Origin: an uncultured Paracoccaceae bacterium | GTDB taxonomy: Bacteria; Pseudomonadota; Alphaproteobacteria; Rhodobacterales; Rhodobacteraceae | DNA length: 5,753 nt | Direction: 5' to 3' | NCBI GenBank assembly: GCA_937927885.1 | Contig: CALEZJ010000591.1 | Span: forward strand, 1 to 5,753 | Shown: piece after piece, positions 1 through 4,349 of the stretch | How positions within the stretch are numbered: the first letter of the stretch is position 1 | Layout of the letters: every line of letters starts with the position of its first letter | Made by a program: the position numbers and the translations under genes | Notes under the pieces: model-generated | Told to the model about the DNA's origin: nothing | Seen by the model: only the letters and a program-made list of their open reading frames with translations | The model's database searches: none

Positions 1-31
1 ACCTTGTCCGGGGAGGGTGCGTGAAAACGAC

Positions 32-51
32 AGGGCCCCTTGCGGGGCCCT
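32..51. terminator. Bidirectional hairpin terminator after the DUF2189 gene
   Basis: A perfect 8-bp stem (AGGGCCCC at 32-39, GGGGCCCT at 44-51) closes a 4-nt loop. Read on the minus strand, the loop is GCAA, a stable GNRA tetraloop, and the stem is followed by GTCGTTTTC. This fits Rho-independent termination of the membrane-protein gene, whose stop lies 22 bp away. Read on the plus strand, the same stem is followed by TTGTGTTTTG, so it could also stop a gene arriving from the left. The structure is seen directly; termination is inferred. The U-tracts are interrupted, so efficiency is uncertain. Confidence 0.65.
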
Positions 52-73
52 TGTGTTTTGTGCGCCCGCGCGC

Positions 74-850
74 TCAGGCGGTTGGCAGCAACGCCCGATA
101 GAGGTGCCAGGTCGCGTGGCCGAACACCGGCAGCACGATGAAGAGGCCAAGGAACAGCGGCAACATGCCCAGAAACAGGCTGCCCGCGATCAAGGCCGCC
201 CAGAGCGCCATCACCCCGGGATTGGCCGCCACGCAGCCAAAGCTGGCGATCATCGCCGAGATGAAATCCACCTCGCGGTCCAGCACCAGCGGCAGGCTGA
301 CCACGGTCAGCGCATAGAACATCGCCGCCATCACCCCGCCGATCGCCCCGCCGACCGCCAGCATGGTCAGCCCGTTGGCGCTGAGAAGCATCGACCAGGT
401 GGATCCGGTGATCGGTTGCAGGCCGAAGAACAGCGCAAAGATCGTATGCGCCAGAAACACCCAGAACATGAAGACAAGCAGGATGAACATCGCCATCGAG
501 GGCACCTGCCGGTCCTTTTGCGCAAAGACCACTCCGGCCACGGCGCGCAGGCCCAGCGGCTGGCCGGACTCGAGCCGCCGCGAGACCTCGTAAAGGCCGG
601 TGGCGGCAAAGGGGGCGAGGATGGGAAAGCCGACGGCGATGGGGATGAACCAGTATTCCGCCGCCGAGGCGGAAAAGATCGCATACATGATCATCCCGCC
701 CAGCACATAGACGGCGCTGAACAGCACGCCGTAAAGCGGCGCGCGGGTGAAGTCGCGCCATCCGGCCAGCAGGACGGTGCGCAGCACCTCGGCCGTGATG
801 CGGGTCGGCTCGGGGATGGCCGAGGGTGGGGCGTGGGTGGTTTCGGACAT
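74..850 (-). CDS. DUF2189 family integral membrane protein
   Basis: A 258-residue polytopic inner-membrane protein of the DUF2189 (COG5473-like) family; its function is unknown. After a polar N-terminus of about 25 residues comes the family-like GWRDFTRAPLYG segment (30-41). Hydrophobic segments follow at roughly 38-60, 66-86, 117-143, 160-190 and 211-245. Other hallmarks are the EVSRRLESGQ loop (88-97), the SLPLVLDREVDFISAM stretch (185-200) and a C-terminal GHATWHLYRALL (244-255). The ATG start is preceded by AGAGG at 5-nt spacing, a moderate ribosome binding site. The length is normal for the family and no frameshift is seen. It stands alone: a divergent small gene lies upstream and a hairpin terminator downstream. 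Family assignment is from recalled motifs. No catalytic residues are evident, so a transport, sensor or scaffold role cannot be chosen. Confidence 0.88.
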   Translation of the reverse strand: MSETTHAPPSAIPEPTRITAEVLRTVLLAGWRDFTRAPLYGVLFSAVYVLGGMIMYAIFSASAAEYWFIPIAVGFPILAPFAATGLYEVSRRLESGQPLGLRAVAGVVFAQKDRQVPSMAMFILLVFMFWVFLAHTIFALFFGLQPITGSTWSMLLSANGLTMLAVGGAIGGVMAAMFYALTVVSLPLVLDREVDFISAMIASFGCVAANPGVMALWAALIAGSLFLGMLPLFLGLFIVLPVFGHATWHLYRALLPTA

Positions 851-877
851 GAGAGCCTCTGTGTTGCGTTCGCGCGC

Positions 878-891
878 AGCCTGACAAGGCT
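878..891. promoter_or_regulatory. Inverted repeat in divergent intergenic region, possible operator
   Basis: AGCCT-GACA-AGGCT forms a perfect 5-bp inverted repeat with a 4-bp centre, 28 bp upstream of the DUF2189 start and 92 bp upstream of the small divergent gene. It overlaps a second inverted repeat, CTGAC (881-885) with GTCAG (901-905). The 132-bp spacer must hold the promoters of both divergent genes, so a regulator-binding site here is plausible. No convincing sigma70 boxes could be placed with normal spacing, and I do not recognise the operator class. Short repeats like this can arise by chance in GC-rich DNA. Confidence 0.2.
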
Positions 892-920
892 AACATACCC
901 GTCAGATGGATCAATTCCCC

Positions 921-960
921 CTGCCACCAAGTCGCTTGCAAAGTCGTGGCGCCGTGGCAG
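921..960 (+). promoter_or_regulatory. Inverted repeat in the presumed leader of the small membrane gene
   Basis: CTGCCAC (921-927) and GTGGCAG (954-960) are perfect 7-bp complements separated by 26 nt. The interval contains a direct repeat AAGTCG (929-934 and 941-946), and GTGGC at 946-950 is a second possible partner for the left arm. The stem ends 10 nt before the AGGAGG at 971-976. If transcribed, it would be a leader hairpin next to a strong ribosome binding site. The pairing is visible; any regulatory effect is speculative. Confidence 0.25.
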
Positions 961-982
961 GCTGGCGGGCAGGAGGTGCCCC

Positions 983-1144
983 ATGGATCCCGTCACCATG
1001 ACCTATTATGCGACCGTCTGCGCCGCGCTCAGCCTGGGCGCGGGGCGCCTGCACAGCGCGCTGTTGCGCATCCTGTCCGGTGTTGTCGTCGGCCTGATCG
1101 CCGCCGCGATGCTGCCATCGGTGCGTGGAGTGCTGGGGTTGTGA
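983..1144 (+). CDS. Small putative membrane protein, 53 residues
   Basis: This short gene begins at the ATG at 983, 6 nt after a perfect AGGAGG (971-976), the strongest ribosome binding site in the window together with that of bcp. The frame is open much further upstream, but that upstream part is the antisense shadow of the DUF2189 gene, so the internal ATG is chosen. The 53-residue product starts MDPVTMTYYATVCAALS. It has two hydrophobic stretches, about 7-21 and 28-45, joined by a short Gly-Arg-Leu-His turn, which suggests a two-helix hairpin in the inner membrane. I do not recognise a family and no active-site motif is visible. It diverges from the DUF2189 gene and shares its 132-bp regulatory spacer. 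The clean start signal and membrane pattern support a real gene; function is unknown. Confidence 0.68.
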   Translation: MDPVTMTYYATVCAALSLGAGRLHSALLRILSGVVVGLIAAAMLPSVRGVLGL

Positions 1145-1147
1145 CCC

Positions 1148-1171
1148 CGGCGCCCCGAAGGCTGCGCGCCG
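1148..1171 (+). terminator. Weak hairpin after the small membrane gene
   Basis: CGGCGC (1148-1153) and GCGCCG (1166-1171) are perfect complements with a 12-nt loop, starting 4 bp after the stop codon. The 3' side continues CGAAAGAGTTTTG, so a T-run comes only about 9 nt later. This is a poor intrinsic terminator by sequence. It may instead protect the 3' end, or transcription may continue into the next small gene. Confidence 0.25.
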
Positions 1172-1191
1172 CGAAAGAGTTTTGAACCCTT

Positions 1192-1221
1192 TTGCGGGCT
1201 GGTCCGTCTTACCGGTATGAA
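1192..1221 (+). promoter_or_regulatory. Candidate sigma70-type promoter for the 53-residue soluble protein gene
   Basis: TTGCGG (1192-1197) and TATGAA (1216-1221) are separated by 18 bp, with the expected start about 7 bp downstream and a leader of roughly 32 nt to the ATG at 1260. An alternative -35, TTGAAC at 1182-1187, has no good partner at 17 bp. This is pattern matching only, in a lineage with relaxed promoter consensus. Confidence 0.33.
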
Positions 1222-1259
1222 CGCGCCCTCGCGCGGCCCCTCAGACCGGAGAGACCCCC

Positions 1260-1421
1260 ATGGCCCGCCCCCTGACCGAGCGCCCCGTCTTCGACCTCTT
1301 CGACGACATCATGGCGATTGCCCGTATCGAAGCTGCCATCACCAGTGCCGACCGCCGCAAGGTCCCGGTCGTGCGCGATTTCACCCGGCTGGCGCGGTTC
1401 ATGCCGGACTACAAGCTGTGA
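1260..1421 (+). CDS. Small conserved-looking hypothetical protein, 53 residues
   Basis: The gene starts at the ATG at 1260, 6 nt after GGAGAG (1248-1253), a reasonable ribosome binding site. It encodes a 53-residue soluble, charged protein. It begins MARPLTERPVFDLFDDIMAI, continues with an amphipathic helix-like ARIEAAITSADRRK (21-34) and ends DFTRLARFMPDYKL. There is no signal peptide, membrane segment, cysteine pair or zinc motif. I do not recognise a family. The alternating acidic and basic character would suit a small helical binding protein, but that is a guess. It converges on prfB with 33 bp between the stops. Start signal, a likely promoter upstream and codon use like its neighbours support a real gene. 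A longer frame beginning at 1217 is not preferred because it runs in another frame and lacks a comparable ribosome site. Confidence 0.62.
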   Translation: MARPLTERPVFDLFDDIMAIARIEAAITSADRRKVPVVRDFTRLARFMPDYKL

Positions 1422-1431
1422 GAGCGTAATA

Positions 1432-1447
1432 GCCGCGCGGAGCGGGC
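1432..1447. terminator. Weak hairpin between convergent small gene and prfB
   Basis: GCC-(G)-CGC at 1432-1438 can pair with GCG-GGC at 1442-1447, leaving one bulged base and a GGA loop. It fills most of the 33-bp gap between the two convergent stop codons and could serve both genes. There is no proper T-run on either side (TATTACG on the minus strand, GAAAGG on the plus strand), so it is only a candidate. Confidence 0.25.
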
Positions 1448-1454
1448 GAAAGGA

Positions 1455-2579
1455 TCAGTCGCCCTGCATGTCGGCGCGGCTTTTGCCATGGGCGTTCTGC
1501 GCCAGCGTCGCCGCCATGAAGCCGTCCAGATCGCCGTCCAGCACGCCCTGGGTATCCGAGGTTTCATGCCCGGTGCGCAGGTCCTTGACCATCTGGTAGG
1601 GTTGCAGGACATAGCTGCGGATCTGGTTGCCCCAGCCTGCATCGCCCTTGTTTTCATGCTGCGCGTTGATCGCGGCGTTGCGCTTGTCCAGTTCCATCTG
1701 GTAGAGCCGCGCCTTCAGCGCGTTCATCGCCGCCTCGCGGTTCTGGTGCTGGGATTTCATCGACGAGGTCACGACGATCCCGGTCGGCAGGTGGGTGATG
1801 CGCACCGCCGAATCGGTGGTGTTGACGTGCTGCCCGCCCGCGCCCGACGAGCGATAGGTGTCGATGCGGATTTCGTTGTCGGGCACGGTTATCTCGAGAC
1901 GTGCATCGACCACTGGATAGACCCAGACCGAGGAAAACGACGTGTGCCGCCGCGCCGCGCTGTCATAGGGCGAGATGCGCACCAGACGGTGCACGCCCGA
2001 TTCCGATTTCAGCCAGCCATAGGCGTTGTGGCCGCTGATCTTGTAGGCCGCCGACTTGATCCCGGCCTCTTCGCCCGGGCTTTCGGATTGCAGTTCGACC
2101 TTGTAGCCCTTTTTTTCCGCCCAGCGCACATACATGCGCGCCAGCATGTTGGCCCAGTCGCAGCTTTCGGTGCCACCCGCACCGGCGTTGATTTCGAGGA
2201 AGGTGTCGTTGCCGTCCGCCTCGCCGTCCAGAAGCGCCTCCAGTTCCTTGGCGGCGGCCTTTTCGCCCAGAGCCTTCAGCGCGGCCTCGGCCTCGGCCAC
2301 GATGGCCTTGTCGCCCTCCATCTCGCCCAGTTCGATCAGTTCGACATTGTCGTTCAGATCGCGGCTGATGCTGTCGAAGGTGCCCAGCGCGTCGATCAAC
2401 TGCTGACGCTCGCGCATCAGGGATTGCGCGCGTTCGGGATCGTTCCACAGGTTCGGATCCTCGATCATCGCGTCGAATTCTTCCAGCCGGTGACGCGCCG
2501 TTTCATGGTTCATGCGCTGCGCCAGCAGGTCCAGCGTGCGGCGGATCGCCTCGATCGTGCTCTGGGTTTCTGCGCGCAT
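1455..2579 (-). CDS. prfB: Peptide chain release factor 2
   Basis: Release factor 2 recognises UGA and UAA stop codons in the ribosomal A site and triggers hydrolysis of peptidyl-tRNA in the cytoplasm. The product has 374 residues. An N-terminal helical domain (about 1-110) is followed by the conserved NAGAGGTESCDWANMLARMY (131-150) and GVHRLVRISPYDSAARRHTSF (195-215) blocks. The stop-codon recognition tripeptide is SPY (203-205) instead of the SPF of Escherichia coli, and the catalytic GGQ is at 248-250 in SSGAGGQHVNTTDSAVR. The DLRTGHETSDTQGVLDG segment (333-349) is typical of the C-terminus. The frame is continuous, with no in-frame UGA near codon 25, so the classical autoregulatory +1 frameshift is absent. 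The ATG at 2579 is chosen over a TTG at 2597 because AGGTGA lies 4 nt upstream of it. It lies downstream of co-oriented bcp with a 77-bp gap. Confidence 0.97.
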   Translation of the reverse strand: MRAETQSTIEAIRRTLDLLAQRMNHETARHRLEEFDAMIEDPNLWNDPERAQSLMRERQQLIDALGTFDSISRDLNDNVELIELGEMEGDKAIVAEAEAALKALGEKAAAKELEALLDGEADGNDTFLEINAGAGGTESCDWANMLARMYVRWAEKKGYKVELQSESPGEEAGIKSAAYKISGHNAYGWLKSESGVHRLVRISPYDSAARRHTSFSSVWVYPVVDARLEITVPDNEIRIDTYRSSGAGGQHVNTTDSAVRITHLPTGIVVTSSMKSQHQNREAAMNALKARLYQMELDKRNAAINAQHENKGDAGWGNQIRSYVLQPYQMVKDLRTGHETSDTQGVLDGDLDGFMAATLAQNAHGKSRADMQGD

Positions 2580-2583
2580 GGGA

Positions 2584-2589
2584 TCACCT
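2584..2589 (-). promoter_or_regulatory. Ribosome binding site that fixes the prfB start
   Basis: On the minus strand AGGTGA is followed by 4 nt and then the ATG at 2579. An upstream in-frame TTG at 2597 would place this site inside the coding region and would itself have no purine-rich site before it. The shorter start also gives GGQ and SP-motif positions within two residues of those of Escherichia coli RF2. Confidence 0.7.
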
Positions 2590-2603
2590 GTGGCCAAAGG
2601 GCA

Positions 2604-2622
2604 GGGGGCCGCAGGGGCCCCC
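2604..2622 (-). promoter_or_regulatory. Strong hairpin in the bcp-prfB gap (prfB leader or bcp 3' end)
   Basis: On the minus strand GGGGGCC, loop CCTGC and GGCCCCC form a perfect 7-bp all-GC stem. It lies 34 bp after the bcp stop and 14 nt before the prfB ribosome binding site. It is followed by TGCCCTTTGG, not a T-run, so intrinsic termination is doubtful. A competing pairing exists between CCCTTT (2620-2625 on the plus strand) and AAAGGG (2596-2601). The hairpin could terminate or stabilise bcp mRNA, or structure the prfB leader. Confidence 0.45.
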
Positions 2623-2635
2623 TTTGCATCGCGGT

Positions 2636-2664
2636 CTGATAGCGCGGGCCGAAGGGTCAGGCAA
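2636..2664 (-). promoter_or_regulatory. Candidate sigma70-type promoter for prfB
   Basis: Read on the minus strand, TTGCCT (2659-2664) and TATCAG (2636-2641) are separated by exactly 17 bp; each matches 4 of 6 consensus bases. The -35 box overlaps the bcp stop codon, and the predicted start, near 2629, gives a leader of about 50 nt containing the 2604-2622 hairpin. This would let prfB be expressed independently of bcp. It is a pattern match only. Confidence 0.4.
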
Positions 2665-3115
2665 GGGCGCGCACGGCCTCCAGCACCTCTTCGGCGTGGC
2701 CGTTGACGCTGACCTTGGGCCAGATGCGCGCGATGCGCCCCTGGGCGTCGATCAGGAAGGTGGCGCGGGTGATCCCCATGTAGGTCTTGCCGTACATGCT
2801 CTTTTCCGCCCAGACGCCGTAGCGTTCGCAGATGTCGCTGGCCTCGTCCGATACCAGCGTGACCGCCAGCGCGTGTTTCAGCGCGAACTTGCCGTGTTTC
2901 GTGGCGCTGTCCTTGCTGACGCCGATGACGCGCGCCCCGGCGGCGGCAAAGTCGGCGGCGAGGCTGGTGAAATCCTTGGCCTCTTGCGTGCAGCCGGGGG
3001 TGTCGTCCTTGGGGTAGAAATAGAGCACCACCGGCGCGCCGCGGAGCGCGGAGAGGGTCAGCGGGCCGTCCGGGGTGGGGGCGGTGAAATCGGGGGCAAG
3101 ATCGCCTTGCTGCAT
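2657..3115 (-). CDS. bcp: Thioredoxin-dependent thiol peroxidase, BCP/PrxQ peroxiredoxin
   Basis: This 152-residue cytoplasmic peroxiredoxin of the BCP/PrxQ type reduces hydrogen peroxide and organic hydroperoxides using thiols. The thioredoxin-like fold shows GDLAPDFTAPTPDG at the N-terminus (4-17) and VVLYFYPKDDTPGCT (29-43), with the catalytic PxxxTxxC made of Pro35, Thr39 and peroxidatic Cys42. The distal active-site Arg is Arg117, in GITRATFLID. GVSKDS (65-70) and YGVWAEKSMYGKTYMG (99-114) are typical of BCP. The resolving cysteine five residues after the catalytic one in Escherichia coli BCP is replaced by Lys47; the only other cysteine is Cys96. The ATG at 3115 has AGGAGG 7 nt upstream; any longer frame runs through the antisense of queA. 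It diverges from queA and precedes prfB. Length and motifs are normal apart from the cysteine pattern. Confidence 0.96.
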   Translation of the reverse strand: MQQGDLAPDFTAPTPDGPLTLSALRGAPVVLYFYPKDDTPGCTQEAKDFTSLAADFAAAGARVIGVSKDSATKHGKFALKHALAVTLVSDEASDICERYGVWAEKSMYGKTYMGITRATFLIDAQGRIARIWPKVSVNGHAEEVLEAVRALA

Positions 3116-3139
3116 GGGGGAACCTCCTGGTCTGGCCCC

Positions 3140-3170
3140 TTGGTTGTAGTTCGCGGGGCGCGGCGATAAA
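3140..3170 (+). promoter_or_regulatory. Candidate promoter for queA in the 87-bp divergent spacer
   Basis: TTGGTT (3140-3145) and GATAAA (3165-3170) are separated by 19 bp (18 bp if CGATAA is used), placing a start about 26 nt before the GTG at 3203. The divergent bcp promoter must overlap this region; TACAAC on the minus strand near 3145 is a weak -10 candidate for it. Spacing and boxes are imperfect, so the placement is tentative. Confidence 0.28.
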
Positions 3171-3202
3171 GGGGGGTCGCGCATATTCCGGGGGTTCTGG
3201 CG

Positions 3203-4246
3203 GTGAAACTGAGCGATTTCGACTTCGATCTGCCCGAGGATCTGATCGCCACCCGCCCGGTCAGCCCGCGCCCCGCCGCGCGGCTGTTGCAGGTCGAAGG
3301 CGGGGTGATGACGGATCGCCATGTGCGCGACCTGCCCGACATCTTGCGCCCGGGCGACCGGCTGGTGCTGAACAACACCCGCGTGATCCCGGCGCGGCTG
3401 TTCGGCGAGCGGTTGCGCGACACGCGCGACGGGTCCGGCCGGGCGCGCATCGAGGTCACGCTGATGAACCCCACGCCCGAGGGGCATTGGCGCGTGATGG
3501 CGCGCCCGCTGCGCAAGCTGGCGGCGAGGGACAGGGTGGTCTTTGGCCCGCTGGGCGCGACCGTGGTCGGGCGGGACGACGACAGCGCGGTGCTGGCGTT
3601 TGACCTGACGGGCCCTGCGTTCGACGCGGCGCTGGACGCCGTGGGCCGCATGCCGTTGCCGCCCTATATCGAAAGCCGCCGCCCCGCCGATGCGCGCGAC
3701 CATCTCGATTACCAGACCGTCTTTGCCCGCCACCCGGGCGCCGTTGCCGCGCCGACCGCCAGCCTGCATTTCGACGCGGGCCTGCTGGAGGCGCTGCGCG
3801 CGCGCGGGGTCGCCTTCAGCGAGGTCACGCTGCATGTCGGCGCGGGCACGTTCCTGCCGGTCAAGGTCGAGGACGTCACCACCCACCGCATGCATGCCGA
3901 ATGGGGGCAGGTCAGCGCCGCCGCCGCCGCCGAGATCAACGCGACGCGGGCGGCGGGCGGGCGGGTGATCGCCGCGGGCACGACGGCGCTGAGGCTGATC
4001 GAGACGGCGGCGCGGTCGGGGCGCGTGGAACCCTGGACCGGCGAGACCGACATCTTCATCTATCCCGGTTTCGCCTTTCACGCGGTCGACGGGTTGATGA
4101 CGAATTTCCACCTGCCGAAATCGACGCTGCTGATGCTGGTCTCGGCGCTGATCGGCGCCGAACGGGTGCGCGCCGCCTATGCCCATGCGATCGCGGCCCG
4201 CTACCGGTTCTTTTCCTACGGCGATTCCTCGCTGCTGATCCCGTGA
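3203..4246 (+). CDS. queA: S-adenosylmethionine:tRNA ribosyltransferase-isomerase
   Basis: QueA transfers and isomerises the ribosyl part of S-adenosylmethionine onto 7-aminomethyl-7-deazaguanine in tRNA, giving epoxyqueuosine at wobble position 34 of Asp, Asn, His and Tyr tRNAs. The 347-residue product has the usual length. It starts [19 protein letters not shown], followed by [13 protein letters not shown] (54-66), RMPLPPYI (149-156), [17 protein letters not shown] (170-186), [20 protein letters not shown] (209-228), [12 protein letters not shown] (256-267) and [20 protein letters not shown] (286-305). It ends [15 protein letters not shown]. The start is a GTG: no ATG lies at the right place, and the protein begins exactly as the family does. 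The preceding GGGGG (3190-3194) is a poor ribosome site, suggesting modest translation. tgt, a frequent partner, does not follow; the next gene is on the opposite strand. Confidence 0.97.
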   Translation: MKLSDFDFDLPEDLIATRPVSPRPAARLLQVEGGVMTDRHVRDLPDILRPGDRLVLNNTRVIPARLFGERLRDTRDGSGRARIEVTLMNPTPEGHWRVMARPLRKLAARDRVVFGPLGATVVGRDDDSAVLAFDLTGPAFDAALDAVGRMPLPPYIESRRPADARDHLDYQTVFARHPGAVAAPTASLHFDAGLLEALRARGVAFSEVTLHVGAGTFLPVKVEDVTTHRMHAEWGQVSAAAAAEINATRAAGGRVIAAGTTALRLIETAARSGRVEPWTGETDIFIYPGFAFHAVDGLMTNFHLPKSTLLMLVSALIGAERVRAAYAHAIAARYRFFSYGDSSLLIP

Positions 4247-4257
4247 TCGCGGCGAAG

Positions 4258-4310
4258 CCCGGGGTCGGGGGGCGCTGCCCCCCGGTCGCCTTTTGGGCGA
4301 CTCCCCCGGG
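4258..4310. repeat. Cloverleaf-like intergenic inverted-repeat element after queA
   Basis: Three nested stems are visible. An outer stem pairs CCCGGGG (4258-4264) with CCCCGGG (4304-4310). Inside it, hairpin one pairs GGGGGGC (4267-4273) with GCCCCCC (4277-4283) over a GCT loop, and hairpin two pairs GTCGCC (4285-4290) with GGCGAC (4296-4301) over TTTTG. Together they make a three-way junction with little unpaired sequence. It lies 12 bp after the queA stop, between convergent genes. From memory, similar G-run/C-run plus GTCGCC elements with an A/T-rich tail recur between genes in Rhodobacteraceae, so this looks like one copy of a dispersed REP-like family. It may also end or protect queA mRNA. 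The repeat-family claim could not be tested within this window. Confidence 0.6.
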
Positions 4311-4322
4311 ATGGTTGAAATT

Positions 4323-4349
4323 CAAAGAGGGGGCGTGAGCGCCTCTTTG
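4323..4349 (-). terminator. Hairpin terminator directly after the TRAP binding-protein gene
   Basis: On the minus strand CAAAGAGG begins immediately after the TAG stop of the binding-protein gene and pairs perfectly over 8 bp with CCTCTTTG, with an 11-nt loop that can pair further through short GC contacts. The 3' arm runs into TTTGAATTTC, a T-rich tail. This is the likely end of the TRAP operon transcript. It adjoins a TTGAA-A-TTCAA palindrome (4315-4325), with which it shares three bases. Confidence 0.5.

Noticed and set aside
17..982. Long plus-strand open frame upstream of the small membrane gene
   Set aside because: It is the antisense of the DUF2189 gene, rich in Arg, His, Gln and Gly, typical of high-GC shadow frames. 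Only the part from the ATG at 983 has its own start signal.
1217..1429. Alternative 70-codon frame overlapping the small soluble gene
   Set aside because: It is Pro/Arg-rich, in another frame, with no ribosome site at its ATG, which instead falls in the likely -10 box of the neighbouring gene.
2480..2579. Programmed +1 frameshift in prfB
   Set aside because: The reading frame is uninterrupted from ATG to GGQ; no CTT-TGA slip site or in-frame UGA is present near codon 25.
2580..2597. Six-residue longer prfB start at TTG 2597
   Set aside because: It would place the AGGTGA ribosome site inside the gene and has no ribosome site of its own.
1488..2639. 383-codon plus-strand frame opposite prfB
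   Set aside because: The opposite strand encodes an unmistakable RF2; this frame has no recognisable domain and is open because of GC bias in the third codon position.
2624..3169. Plus-strand frame opposite bcp
   Set aside because: Its His/Arg/Gly/Ala-rich composition and complete overlap with a clear peroxiredoxin mark it as a shadow.
3116..4186. N-terminal extension of bcp to 4186 on the minus strand
   Set aside because: The extension is the antisense of queA with low-complexity Arg/Gln/His composition. The AGGAGG before the ATG at 3115 and the usual family length fix the start.
4258..4349. CRISPR or tRNA-like interpretation of the cloverleaf region
   Set aside because: There is no repeat-spacer periodicity, no T-arm or anticodon arm, and no CCA-proximal acceptor; the stems fit an intergenic inverted-repeat element.
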